Below, in pieces: positions 54,554-64,000 of a stretch of 64,000 bases of DNA. This DNA comes from Peromyscus leucopus. Lineage: Eukaryota > Chordata > Mammalia > Rodentia > Cricetidae. Location of the stretch: contig NC_051075.1 in the NCBI RefSeq assembly GCF_004664715.2, forward strand, positions 89,441,709 through 89,505,708, read 5' to 3'. The position numbers and the translations under genes are program-made. Below the pieces are notes generated by a model. That model saw only the letters and a list, made by a program, of their open reading frames with translations. It did no database searches and was not told where the DNA came from. The number at the start of each line of letters is the position of its first letter. Within the stretch, counting starts at the first letter, position 1.

Positions 54554-54728
54554 TTTTTTTTTTTTTTTTTTTTTTTTTTTGGTTTTTCAAGACAGGTTTT
54601 CTCTGTGTAGCTTTGCACTTTTCCTGGAACTCACTCTGTAGCCCAGGCTGGCCTCAAACTCACAGAGATCCGCCTGCCTCTGCCTCCCGAGTGCTGGGAT
54701 TAAAGGCATGCACCACCACTGCCCAGCA
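54554..54728 (-). mobile_element. B1 SINE, full length and little decayed, with 12-bp target duplication
   Basis: Antisense B1 with a long T run at its left (the A-tail), 'ggtttttcaagacagg', 'gtagcccaggctggcctcaaactca', 'gatccgcctgcctctgcctcccgagtgctgggattaaaggc' (in parts). TTAAGACATCAT flanks it at 54542-54553 and 54729-54740 without mismatch. The wording 'gctttgcacttttcctggaactcac' (in part) is of the cricetid B1 style. Confidence 0.95.
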
Positions 54729-54774
54729 TTAAGACATCATCTTAACTGCTACCTCTAGTCATTTTTCCATTAAA

Positions 54775-54930
54775 GTCTAGTGAGATGGATACTATTTTAA
54801 CTCACTCTACCTTTCATCCAGAGGAATTAAGCACAGAGAGGTTAAGTATGGTATCTACAATGACCCAGTAGAGACCAGCCTGACTCTCGAGGCAGAGATC
54901 TTCTAAGCTTACACCACCTTCCTAGGAGCT
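54775..54930 (+). repeat. MIR SINE
   Basis: MIR core order is visible: 'gatactattttaactc', 'catccagaggaattaagcacagagaggttaag' and 'cagagatcttctaagcttacacc' (in parts). Confidence 0.6.
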
Positions 54931-55667
54931 CCTTGGACTGGTAAGTACTGAGGATCTTAGAGAAGTGCCAGGCTGCTCTTTATTTTGGCTAAATTTCTGA
55001 ATTGATCTAGGCCTCAATGGTGGCTGCTTCCAAGGTCAGTGTAGCCCCCTGAGTGGGCCCCTCCCTCCTAGTTTCTTGTCTACTCCATGTCTCTGCCAGG
55101 AAGCTATTGTACATTAGTTAGAGGCTGGGGGGGGGAGTAGGGAGCATAGACGATGATCCAGGGTCCTCTTCAGATCATCATCTGTCCTCCTTATTTGCAG
55201 AACTGGCTGTGAGTGCCATACACACATTCCTGTGGCCCTCCTGGACTCATAGGCCTTCTCTTAGTCTATAGGAATTCTAGACAATTCTTCTTGCTAAGTG
55301 ACTGTCTGCCCATGTGAAAGCAAGGAACACAGTTCTTACCTCAAAGAGGATCAGAGAATGTTTATTCCAGAGTCAAATGTGAATGACCATTGTCCAGGAA
55401 CTCAGACTCAGGCTACTACAAGTTCCATGTTCCCATGTGGTAACAGCTGAAGTTTTTGTTATAGGAACAAAACAATGGAAATCATAAATCAAGACACTTT
55501 CCAGATACATTGATGGGAACCTCAGAGGTGATTTAGAGCAAAGTAGGGCAATCTCTGCTATGGGCCTCAGATACCACCCAATGATGTTCTTAGCTTTTGT
55601 GTTGGTGGAAGACAGGGTCTGCTTATATTTTCAAAAGGATTTAGCTAAGTGTCACAGGAATGCAACA
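54931..55667. other. Unannotated stretch
   Basis: No repeat or gene recognised; a nine-G run lies near 55127. Confidence 0.35.
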
Positions 55668-56059
55668 TGCCCTATTTTGGCTTCTATTGGTGTGATAAGA
55701 CATTCTGATCAAACACATTTTAGGGAGGGAAAGGTTTGTTTCATCTTACATTTTTATATCCCATCATCAAAGGATGCTGGGGCAGAACTCAAGGCAGGAA
55801 CCTGGAGGCAGGAACTGAAGCCTGCTTACTGACTTGCCCTTAGGCTTGTGTTCACCTAACTTTCTTATATAGTTTGGGCCTACCTGCTTAGGAATGGCAA
55901 CACCCACAGTGGACTGGGCCTCTTAGATCAATGAGTAATCAAGAAAATGGCTCACAGATGTGGTCATAGGCCAATCTGATCTGGGCAATTCTTTAGCTAA
56001 GTTCTCTCTCCCCAGGTAACTCTAGTTTTGTGTTAAGTTGACAACTAATGTTAAGTATA
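55668..56059 (-). mobile_element. MaLR-like LTR
   Basis: Antisense copy with 'ggcttctattggtgtgataagac', 'gggagggaaaggtttgtttcatcttacattt', 'ctcaaggcaggaacctggaggcaggaactgaagc' and 'gtgttaagttgacaact' (in parts), same family as 28518 and 39085. Confidence 0.8.
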
Positions 56060-57117
56060 ATAGGGCACACATAGAGTTGGGTAAAAGTATGGCTATGAAG
56101 GATGCTCAAGATAGCCCAAGACACTTGGCTTTGGACCTTTGGACATTTCAACCTCCCACTGTAATTGAAGTTCTACTAAGGCAATCAACCTTTGTGGGTG
56201 CAGCTCCCTTGTGGGAAATTTTCTTAACTCTGTCAGCTCAAGGCCCAGAGGTTGACTCTCTTTGCCTGACTCTCCATGGCTGACTTTTCTTGCTTTATCT
56301 CTCTCAGCAGACATAGACAAACCATCAAGTTTTTAAACATATTCATCTTAAGCCTTTGATGCTTGCAGCATGTTAAATTTTACCAGATGGATCTGGGAAC
56401 CTGGATTTTACTTGTTGAACAGTGAATTTTGATTTGGTCTCAGAGCAGTAGAATATCCAGAAACAAGTAGGCTTGAAAATTATTCAAGAATCGTTTTAGT
56501 GCTCCTGGGACATTGTTCTGCTGACCCACATGGGCTTTTGCTCCCTATTAGGATTTAACCAATCCCAGTGCGTCCTTTTTATTAGAAAGATAATGTAGCA
56601 TTCTTAGATGGAGACCATTTATGAACTGACATAAATGATTGGGAGGTTGTTCATATTTGTTTGGTGTTTTGGAGTGATATCAAAGGGTATCTGAGCTTTT
56701 AACTTTTATATAGTCTGGAAAGTGATTTGCATATTTTTATGAAAGAATTTTATATTACTATAAAAACCAGTAATGAATAATAATGGTTAAAATCACCAGC
56801 CCCCCTCCTCCTCCTTCCCAGTAATCTTTGCAAAGTAGAGATTGAAATCTTCCTTGTCCTTATGTTAAAGCTTTCTTTTCTTACAGATGTTAAATAATTT
56901 GCTGAGTATCACCTAGTTGGTTTTCAGTTGAGCTGAGGTTTAAGCCCTACTCAACATAATTCTAATCCCAGAACACCTCAGACCTTCTGATCTATCACAA
57001 GGAAGAAAAAGGCCTGGAACATCTCCCTCCCTCCCTCCCTTCCTCTTGAACCTAGAGTCTTGTATATTCTAAAGAAATGCTCTAATACTAAGATAAAACT
57101 CTAGACTCTTTCACACC
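56060..57117. other. Unannotated stretch; possible MIR near 56825-56990
   Basis: 'agatgttaaataatttgctgagtatcacctagttgg' (in part) with 'aggtttaagccctactc' resembles a MIR core. The rest shows nothing recognised. Confidence 0.35.
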
Positions 57118-57240
57118 CTTATTTGATACAGGATCTTGATTAGTTGTCAAGCTTGGTCTCAAAGTCACTCTATAATGTCAGATAGGGTTTGAAATCAGAA
57201 TGCTCCTGCCTCAGCCTCCTGAGGGTCTTGGACATTAGGC
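57118..57240 (-). mobile_element. B1-like SINE, diverged
   Basis: Antisense B1 outline with 'gatacaggatcttgatta', 'gctcctgcctcagcctcctgag' and 'ggacattaggctt'; similarity is modest. Confidence 0.5.
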
Positions 57241-58154
57241 TTGGCTTATCTTCCTTCTGACATCATGAGTTACTGACTTTGAAGTCATACCATCAGCTAG
57301 TGCTTGGTAAAGTACATTCAGGAACTGCCATAAAGAGATCTTCAAAGGTCTACTTGATGGTTGCATGGCAGAACATAATGTTTTAAAGTTCAGGTATGGG
57401 GACCAAACCAGCCTTGGTTCAGATCTACTTTTATAAATGTGGACAATTTTCACAGACTTTCTGAATTTTAGTTTCCAGGTTGTATTCCACTTGTATGTAT
57501 GTATATATGTATGTATTTATCTATGGTATATATATGCATATGTTTTTATAAGCAATAATATATGCATATTATATATATTTTTATGAAGATTAGACAAGTG
57601 AGCACAGATAAAGCATTTATCTACCATGTCTTCTCCTGTTCTCAATGTCTCGTTTGTCATTGGTCATCATTAGCAGTATGCTTCTCTAGAGGGATGGAAA
57701 ACTCATAGCTGGCTGAGTTTGTCTCCTTTGCTTTATCATATTGTTTCTCTAATTCTCCTTGGTGCCAAAGCCCCCTATTCCATCTGGAAATCTGTGTTCC
57801 TTTGAAGAATTGATTTGCATGACAAGATTAGCAAATACTCTCAATGTGTTGTGCACAGCCATTCCATGCCATCTTCACAGAGGTGTTGGGAGGTATGGAG
57901 CAGGCATCATGTTCTCTCTTCACAGATTAGGGTACCAGGGCATCAGCCATTTATCTGCAGCAACAATGTCAGCCAACAGCAGAACAAATAAGAAAGCACA
58001 GGCCTTCAGGTTACACTCTCAAGTTCCATTTAGTTCACAGACTACGGTTCTTCGTGACCCTCCAGGTGTTGGGACACACTACCAACATCGTGATAACCAG
58101 CAGTTAAGTTACACTTTTGGGGTTGAGTACTTCATACTTTGACTTAATCCCTCT
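57241..58154. other. Unannotated stretch
   Basis: Includes a (GTAT)n-like block at 57493-57600 and a weak MIR-like piece at 57410-57480. The 127-codon plus frame 57759-58142 has no domain or homologue that I recognise. Confidence 0.35.
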
Positions 58155-58300
58155 TCAGAATAACCTACAGAGTCGATACCTTTATACAGATGAGAAAACT
58201 GAGACATCTGTATAAAGGAGGGGTTGAGCAGCCTGAGTTCGCATACTATGAATGTGAAAACGGTACCTGAACTCCCATACTGAGACTCTGTGGTGCTATG
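58155..58300 (+). repeat. MIR SINE containing a long inverted repeat
   Basis: 'acagatgagaaaactgag' is the MIR core and is followed by 'ggttgagcagcctgagttcgcatac' and 'ggtacctgaactcccatactgagactctgtggtgcta' (in parts). The inverted repeat at 58179-58218 is embedded in it. Confidence 0.6.
58179..58218. repeat. Inverted repeat, 14-bp perfect arms, 12-base loop
   Basis: CCTTTATACAGATG at 58179-58192 and CATCTGTATAAAGG at 58205-58218 are exact reverse complements. The loop is the MIR sequence AGAAAACTGAGA. Confidence 0.97.
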
Positions 58301-58590
58301 ATGCCTTTCCTAGCATAACTCCTGGAATCTAAGAATCTATTGGATGACGAAGGACCATGGACTTGACTATCAAGGTTTTGGAGACAGTCTCACTGAGGCT
58401 GATAGGGCTGCGGGTCCTCCAACTTGAAGATGTGAAGCTATGGATGGAGCAGTCTTTAGGCTAAGAAAAATAAGCCTGGAGAAACTCATTCTCAAATTCT
58501 CCATATGAATAAAACAGCTGATTCTTGGAACAACATGGAAGTTACACAAGGACTTCAGAATAAGTAAGAGGAAAAACAAAACAAAATGAG

Positions 58591-58630
58591 CCCCCCCCCC
58601 CCAAACAAAACAAAACAAAACAAAACAAAA
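58591..58630 (+). repeat. Poly-C then (CAAAA)n tract
   Basis: About 12 C followed by repeated CAAAA units. Confidence 0.9.
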
Positions 58631-58659
58631 GAATAAGTAGGAGGCTTGAGCTACATTTT

Positions 58660-58880
58660 GGACTTTACTTATTTATTTAATTAATAAATAAGTCTCATAT
58701 TCCTAGGCTGGTTTCAGATTTACTGCGCAGCTGAGGATAACTTTGGATTCCTGATCCTCCATGTCCTGAGCATGGGGGTTACAGTACCTGCCACCTCACT
58801 TGCTTCTGTATGGTGCTGGGTTTCTAAGACAGGGCTTCGTGCTCACTAGGCAAGCACTCTACCCTCTGGAACTCCATCCC
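58660..58880 (-). mobile_element. B4-type SINE
   Basis: Antisense B1-like part ('gtctcatattcctaggctgg', 'gcgcagctgaggataactttgg', 'gagcatgggggttacag') followed by the ID-like 'actaggcaagcactctaccctctgg' (in parts). The left end has the palindrome at 58667-58693. Confidence 0.65.
58667..58693. repeat. AT-rich palindrome, 11-bp arms
   Basis: ACTTATTTATT and AATAAATAAGT are exact reverse complements with a five-base centre. Confidence 0.95.
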
Positions 58881-60234
58881 TAACAAGTATGTCTATGTCT
58901 TCTGTTTGTATTTTTGACCATTTGAACTTTCTGATTCTGTTTCAAAGTCCTCAGGGAATGCAAGCTTAACAGCCACTGTTGCCCAAAACACTTAGTGGAA
59001 AAGTTCTGGAAATCCTGACTCAGCCAGTGCCCAAAGTCCACCCCTTGCTCCTGAAAACGATCGTGCAGCTGCGATTGCTCCCTGTGACTGCTGCAGGAGG
59101 CTGCCGCCCATTGATTAGCAATGGGCACACTTTTCACCAAAGGCTCTGCCCTCCCTTGCTCTGCTAATCCTGTTTGCAAGCTTCTCCCCACAGAGATCAC
59201 TACTTCCTAATAATGAATAAGCTTCCACTCCTGAGTTCAAACTGGCAAATTGCCACCTGGCATTTATTAGCTTTGGATTAATGGATCAAGACTCAAACTT
59301 TCTAGTTAAAAGAACAAGACAAGCCCTTAGGAATCAAGACTCTTTAAAAAAAATTCCCCAATCACTTGGAATTACCATTTCTTGCGGTTCTGAGTTTTTT
59401 TCTTTTTCTTTCTTTCTTCCTCACAGACTTTGATTTGTGAGTGGAGCAAGGGGGAGGATCTTACTCCTCAGTCCTGTTGGAGCAGAGACTGTTCCTGCTT
59501 TCAGCCTGGAAATTTTGAATGGGACTTGTATTCTGGCAGAGGTCACTGCTTACCTTGTAGGTGCCTGAGGAGTCCACAGGACAGAGAGTAACAAGATCAC
59601 TACATCATTGGTTTGAGGGGCAGAAGGAATCAGGGTGGGGTTGGTCAGCCTGGAGAAGAAACCACTCAGGGGGCTTTGTGGATGACCTGAGACTGGCCCA
59701 GAGGAGGCAAGATTGTCCTTGTTCTTACCGCTCCAGGGAAGTGGGGGAGGGATTCCTGAGAAACAAATCTTGGTTCAGAAAAAGAAAGGGGTCTCTGTAA
59801 GGGGGTGCAAAGTTAGCAGGGTGGCGTGAGGAAGCATGAGCTCCTCATCCTTAGCAAGGGGAGTGTGAGGGGAGAGGCTTGAGGTAGTCAGCCCAGGCTG
59901 CAAGCTGGAACTTCCTGGTTACCTCTCCTTAGTGATCCCCATGCTGCAGCAGCCATGGGAGGATGGAGGCTTGGACTTTGGGGCTGATGCCACAGAGGTG
60001 ACAGGGTGTGGGGGGCACCCTGCAGTGGTCCAGATTTTCCAAAAGGACCATTAGTGGGTGAAGGATAATATTTAGACTTGAGTGTTGGTACCTCCAGTGA
60101 CATTGGATCGAAGACTGTTTAAACTGGAGTGATCAAGTAGCAGTGAGCAAGGTTTCTGTATGTGGATGCTGGAGCCATTGGCCAAGACGGCAGGGATGGA
60201 GGGATCAGACATAGGCTACATCATGAGACTCTGT
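58881..60234. other. Repeat-poor; 58900-59340 a possible conserved block
   Basis: No transposon or coding signature. The first 450 bp carry several TAATCC/GGATTA-type motifs (near 59166 and 59274) and a short inverted repeat CCCATTG-ATTAG-CAATGGG at 59107-59125 with SOX-like cores. GC-rich purine text follows to 60230 without recognisable repeats. Confidence 0.3.
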
Positions 60235-60345
60235 CTTTAAAAAAATTATTTGCTAAGGGACTCCAAGGTGAATTTACACTGATTGTAGGCTCAATGAGTT
60301 AGTACCAATTGATTTCTCTAAAACATCCTCTAATGCACATTGAAG
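60235..60345 (+). repeat. Local duplicate, copy A
   Basis: A block around 'tatttgctaagggactcc', 'gtaggctcaatgagttagta' and 'tgatttctctaaaacatcctctaat' (in parts) recurs in the same direction at 62358-62455, diverged by several substitutions and small gaps. I do not recognise it as a known repeat. Confidence 0.85.
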
Positions 60346-60944
60346 AAGACAGCCACCATCCAAAGGCTTCCAGGGTGGAGGGTAGTTCTGGCTGTAAGAA
60401 GGACACCAGGGGTACTTGGCACAGAAACTATGGTATGGAAGCATCTTGGGTGCTTATTAATAGGTTGTTTTCATCCTGTTAGGCTAAGTGTGAATGGGTT
60501 GAGTGTTCTGGCTTCTGATGTTGAGTATTCTGATGGGAAAGACAAGACAGGTGTGAGGCATGGAGTCTTAGGATAGAGGTGTTTCTTGTGTGTTTGAACT
60601 TGGTTTTTTGAAAGAAAAGCCAAGTTCCATTTGAGAGGAAAATCTTGGTGATATCTCTAAGGGCATTCAGCAGGATGTGCTCAGGAGATGCACTGGACTC
60701 CTTGGAGCAGAGGGCACAGATTAACAAGTACTGTGACCTCGAGGCAGATCTTGACTCCTACTCACATGAATCTGAAAAGATAAATTTAAAGCTTGAATCC
60801 ATGGTAGCCATTTTAAATAAGGAAAAAAGGTGGGGAGATCATAAAGGATGCTTTTAGACCAGGATGCAATTTAAAGGAGAATTCACCTTCTCTGCACATT
60901 TTAGGTATTAGCTTATGGCAGACAATTTTAAAGACTCTGTATTT
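60346..60944. other. Unannotated stretch
   Basis: Nothing recognised; frames 60340-60857 on both strands have no domain. Confidence 0.35.
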
Positions 60945-61069
60945 TCTTTTTTGAGATGGGGATATGTGTCTCACTCTGTAGCCTTGGCTGGCCTCCAACT
61001 CGTGGCAACCTTTCTGCCTCAGCTTCCCACGTGCTGGGATTACAGGCACAAACCACCATCCCTGGATTC
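60945..61069 (-). mobile_element. B1 SINE
   Basis: Antisense B1 with 'ttttttgagatggggatatgtgtctcactctgtagccttggctggcctccaactc' and 'gtgctgggattacaggcac' (in parts). Confidence 0.8.
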
Positions 61070-61319
61070 AAATCTGTATTGCTAATGCCCATACTCCCCA
61101 CATCTCATGGCCAGGGAAAGGGTGATAACTGGGAATCCCTGAAGAAGAAAGGGTAAGACAGAGGAATGAAGTCATCTATCTCACAGTGGAAAGTAGGGAC
61201 AGATATAATTTTCTAGGGGGAGACATACCCAGAGGAGAGCCCAGGCCAGGGTCTGGAAGCTCTGATATCAAGCAATGGTAAGTATTTCTGAGAGGGGAAA
61301 AAAAAAGGAAGAGTTAATA
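61070..61319. other. Unannotated stretch
   Basis: Nothing recognised. Confidence 0.3.
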
Positions 61320-61565
61320 ACAGAACATTCAGCACCCACTATTTAACAGTTGCTATACTAAGTATTTTAATCTTTCATGAAGATTATTTTTGAGCCACGA
61401 TTCTTACGAGGCAGGTCTTATCAACACTCAGTTTTTAGATGACAAATCTCAGAGTAAAATGGCATGTCTAAGGTCACAGGACTAGGAGTGATAGGGTTAA
61501 CATTTGAACACTGATGTTCTGATGTCGACTGTCTGAAGTCTAACCACCGTTCCACATGGTTTCCT
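61320..61565 (+). repeat. MIR SINE, near full length
   Basis: All MIR landmarks are in order: 'ttcagcacccactatttaacagttgctatactaagtatttta', 'gaggcaggtcttatc', 'tttttagatgacaaatctcagag', 'ctaaggtcacaggactaggag' and 'ctgaagtctaaccaccgttcc' (in parts). Confidence 0.85.
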
Positions 61566-61639
61566 CAAAAGTTGGCCATGTTTTGATCCAAACACCAACA
61601 AAATGCCGTCATAGCGTTATTTAAATATGGTCTTCTTTT

Positions 61640-61710
61640 TGCACAAGAGGAAACTGAGGACAAATGTCTCGTCTGAGGTCACTCAGCAGATGGTGAAGCA
61701 GAAGGCATGT
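61640..61710 (+). repeat. Second MIR core fragment
   Basis: 'acaagaggaaactgaggac' and 'ctgaggtcactcagcagatgg' (in parts) repeat the MIR core pattern just after the first MIR. Confidence 0.6.
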
Positions 61711-61714
61711 GTGA

Positions 61715-61905
61715 GCTACCGTCAGGCTTAGCTGGCCTCTGAGCTCCTGGGTAATTCTCTCCATCTCCCATCTCACTGTAGGAGTACCAGGATTACAGAT
61801 GTGTGCCACTACATTGGGCTTTTGTGGACTCTGGGGATTGAGCTCAGGTCATCAGGCTTGAGTGGCAAGTGCTTTTATCCACTGAGCCTTCCCCTTGGCT
61901 CACAA
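61715..61905 (-). mobile_element. B3-type SINE
   Basis: Antisense 'accaggattacagatgtgtgccactac' followed by 'ctctggggattgagctcaggtcatcaggcttgagtggcaagtgcttttatccactgagcc' (in parts). Confidence 0.75.
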
Positions 61906-62289
61906 ACTCCCGTTTAAAATAGGAACAAAGTAAGTATATACCTAAGGATTTTGATGTCGATTAAATGAACGTTAGCACCACGTTCAGTGAACATGCTTAT
62001 ACAGAAGGGGTGTTACTAGTTAGTCTCACTGTCCTTGCATTGCTGTGGAGGTGACTAAGTCATCCAAGTTTCAGGTGAGACAAAGGCTCAGCTTAAACCT
62101 CACAGTGTTTTCTTTGCATCCTGCTTTGCATGGAACTTGATATACGAATTTCAAAGCTTTCTTGTGTTTGTTACCATTCGTGTCAAACTGCTGAGCATAC
62201 AAAGACCACATTTTCCAGCTGAAGGAGAGAGACAAAAGCCTACTTTTTTTTTTTAGTCCTATTGTGAATTTCAAAGTATAGTAAATTGG
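61906..62289. other. Unannotated stretch
   Basis: Nothing recognised. Confidence 0.3.
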
Positions 62290-62362
62290 TCAGGGTTGGC
62301 AGTGTACTCAGGAGGCTGAGCCAGGAGGATTGGGAGTTCAAGACCAGCCTAGGCTTTGTCTT
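62290..62362 (+). mobile_element. B1/B4 SINE fragment
   Basis: 'actcaggaggctgagccaggaggattgggagttcaagaccagcct' (in part) is the sense middle of a B1-like SINE ending 'ctttgtctt'. Confidence 0.7.
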
Positions 62363-62455
62363 AAAAATTTTATTTGCTAAGGGACTCCAGGTGAACACTG
62401 GTTGCAGGCTCAGTGAGTTAGTATCACTTGATTTCTCTAGAACAACCTCTAATTG
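62358..62455 (+). repeat. Local duplicate, copy B
   Basis: Partner of 60235-60345, in the same direction and likewise directly after SINE-like 'gtctt' text. Confidence 0.85.
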
Positions 62456-62744
62456 ATTAAAATCCACGGGTTTCAGTATCAAAAGGGAGTATGATTTCCC
62501 TGGCACTCAGCAGTGTTAATCTGGCCCCTGCAGGAGTCTGGAGAACTAATGATGCCACAGAGGGAAGACTGGGTTGGTGGAAGCCACAGTGCAGTGGTGT
62601 TGGAGTCAGCACACACAGGTAAAGGCTTTGTGCATGGGGCAATGTTGTCTGCCCGGAAGGGAATCTTCTATTGTCACAATACTTACTGATTCTGTTATGC
62701 TGTTCTGAGTACTGGATGTTGGGTTAGATCTACACGATGAAGAG
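62456..62744. other. Unannotated stretch
   Basis: Nothing recognised. Confidence 0.3.
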
Positions 62745-62870
62745 GAGTAACATGGGCTTGCATGCTGTGTCACTTCCTGAGCTTTGGGAAGTCTCTTTAG
62801 TTTTTAGTTTCCTCATAGAAAGGTGGGCTCTCACCATGATAATGGCTAACATTTAGCCATCTCCTGCTTA
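62745..62870 (-). repeat. MIR SINE fragment
   Basis: Antisense MIR outline with 'tgctgtgtcacttcctgagctttgggaagtctcttta' and 'tttagtttcctcatagaaaggtggg' (in parts). Confidence 0.6.
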
Positions 62871-62919
62871 CTTACACTGGAAACTGTCATCAGAATACGT
62901 GTATGTATGTATCTCAATA

Positions 62920-63005
62920 ATCTATCATGTACTATATCTATCCTATTATCTATCTATAATCTGCCATAGATTATCTATAGATGATATCAGTCATCCATCT
63001 GTCAC

Positions 63006-63066
<61 letters not shown>

Positions 63067-63120
63067 CATCCATCCATCTACCATTTGTCTATCTGTCCAT
63101 CTTCCTATTACTTTTCTCTC
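62920..63120. repeat. (TCTA)n microsatellite, pure core 63006-63066
   Basis: A pure (CTAT)n core of about 15 units is followed by CATC units and flanked by degenerate copies. The frame 62899-63162 is a translation of this repeat. Confidence 0.97.
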
Positions 63121-64000
63121 CTTATCACCTATCTCTCTTACTTACTATTTATGATAACCTAATGAAATAGACTGGAGTTTCATCCCAATTTTAGTTATTT
63201 CAATGGCCAACTTGATGGTCTCCTTTGCAGCTTATTTTGCTTTAAGTAACTCTGGAAAATAGGGTTGCTTAATCCTGAATTGCTTCTGAGGCCCGTGGAT
63301 ACTGCTTTCTTATTTCTCTGTTAATTTCTTCCTCCTCACCTTTGGTGGTTCTGGAAGGAAAGAAGAGAGGTTCCAGTTCTCTGCATTTTGCTCTTTGTTG
63401 ATCTGAGCTAGTTTGTGTTTGGTTGAACATGCTCCCAGGACCATTTCTTCCCAATACATGGTTTTTGTAATCAGTAAATAAGCTGAGTTTTAGAAATGGG
63501 AACAGAAGTGTTTATATCTTTACATTCAAACTGAACTTTAGTTCTCTCAGTTAATCAATAGATTTAGTGAAATACATAATCTGGAGGTTGGGAAACTAAA
63601 AGTATTTTGCTCTTGAAATCATTTCTGTAACCCTAATCATCCATGATTTGTTCATTTTGAGTTTTCATTTGCTTATCAGATATTTATTGTATGCCTGTAG
63701 ATAAAAGGAAGAAACTAAAATTTACAAGAACTGCTATTAACTGTGGTTATTATTATAAAGATAATTGCTAATCTCGTTTGAGTTCTTATGGTGACCATCA
63801 CAGGATTTGGATTCAATGTCCTACACAATATACCCCATTTAATGTAATCCTTTTGATAACCTCTGAGGCTCTGTTGTTGTCTCTCTCTTCTAGATGATTG
63901 CTACGTGACCTAGGTTGACACACTGGGTCATCCATATGCGCCTGGCATGAACTATTAGCCCTTGAGTCCTGTTTTCAGTGTTCTATGGGTTTGGGTAAGA
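63121..64000. other. Unannotated AT-rich stretch; possible MIR at 63675-63880
   Basis: 'gatatttattgtatgcctg' and 'taatccttttgataacctctgaggctctg' (in parts) are MIR-like in order. No gene seen to the window end. Confidence 0.35.

Noticed and set aside
57759..58142. 127-codon plus-strand frame
   Set aside because: No recognisable domain, composition or context; ends next to a MIR.
63006..63066. Short regular repeats as a CRISPR array
   Set aside because: Four-base tandem repeat without spacers in a mammalian genome.
62899..63162. Ser/Tyr/Ile/Leu-rich frame
   Set aside because: A translation of the (TCTA)n microsatellite.

Overview
This window is nuclear DNA of a murid-like rodent. The best fit is a cricetid (deer mouse, vole or hamster group). 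The reasons are many B1, B2, B3 and B4 SINEs, rodent ERVL-MaLR-type LTRs, rodent L1 sequence with 3' UTRs of the Lx type, and solo LTR families that I remember from cricetids. The species is inferred from repeat style, not proven. I found no intact protein-coding gene, rRNA, tRNA or CRISPR array. Every long open reading frame I checked is either repeat-derived or has no recognisable protein features. The window reads as intergenic or deep intronic sequence. All family assignments were made by eye, so exact subfamily names and edges are approximate.

Layout. 1-7 kb is mostly old unique sequence with scattered SINEs, a MaLR LTR (4171) and a B1 split by an LTR (6477-7031). 7.4-11.2 kb is a mosaic of antisense L1 with a solo LTR and a sense-strand L1 3' end dropped into it. 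11.4-14.8 kb holds a MaLR LTR and about 2 kb of repeat-poor DNA. 14.8-23.6 kb is one long antisense L1 carrying three later insertions: a B1, a solo LTR with a perfect 6-bp target duplication, and a two-LTR MaLR provirus that itself contains a B1. 23.6-33 kb is mixed, with a possible TATA promoter, short exon and splice donor at 31842-31938. 33-37 kb is a second antisense L1, cut by two LTRs, one landing next to the reverse transcriptase active-site codons. 37-64 kb is lower density: SINEs, MIRs, L2, more MaLR LTRs, microsatellites, and a processed Rpl7a pseudogene at 46716-47113 that has lost most of the interior of the parent coding sequence.

Nothing here amounts to a new biological system. 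The items most worth a second look are two strong inverted repeats (48160-48185 and 58179-58218), a diverged duplicate of otherwise unrecognised sequence (60235 and 62358), the candidate promoter-exon at 31.8 kb, the nested insertion stack at 15-23 kb, a seven-unit array of a homeodomain-like 8-mer at 17096-17150, and several repeat-free blocks that could be conserved regulatory DNA.
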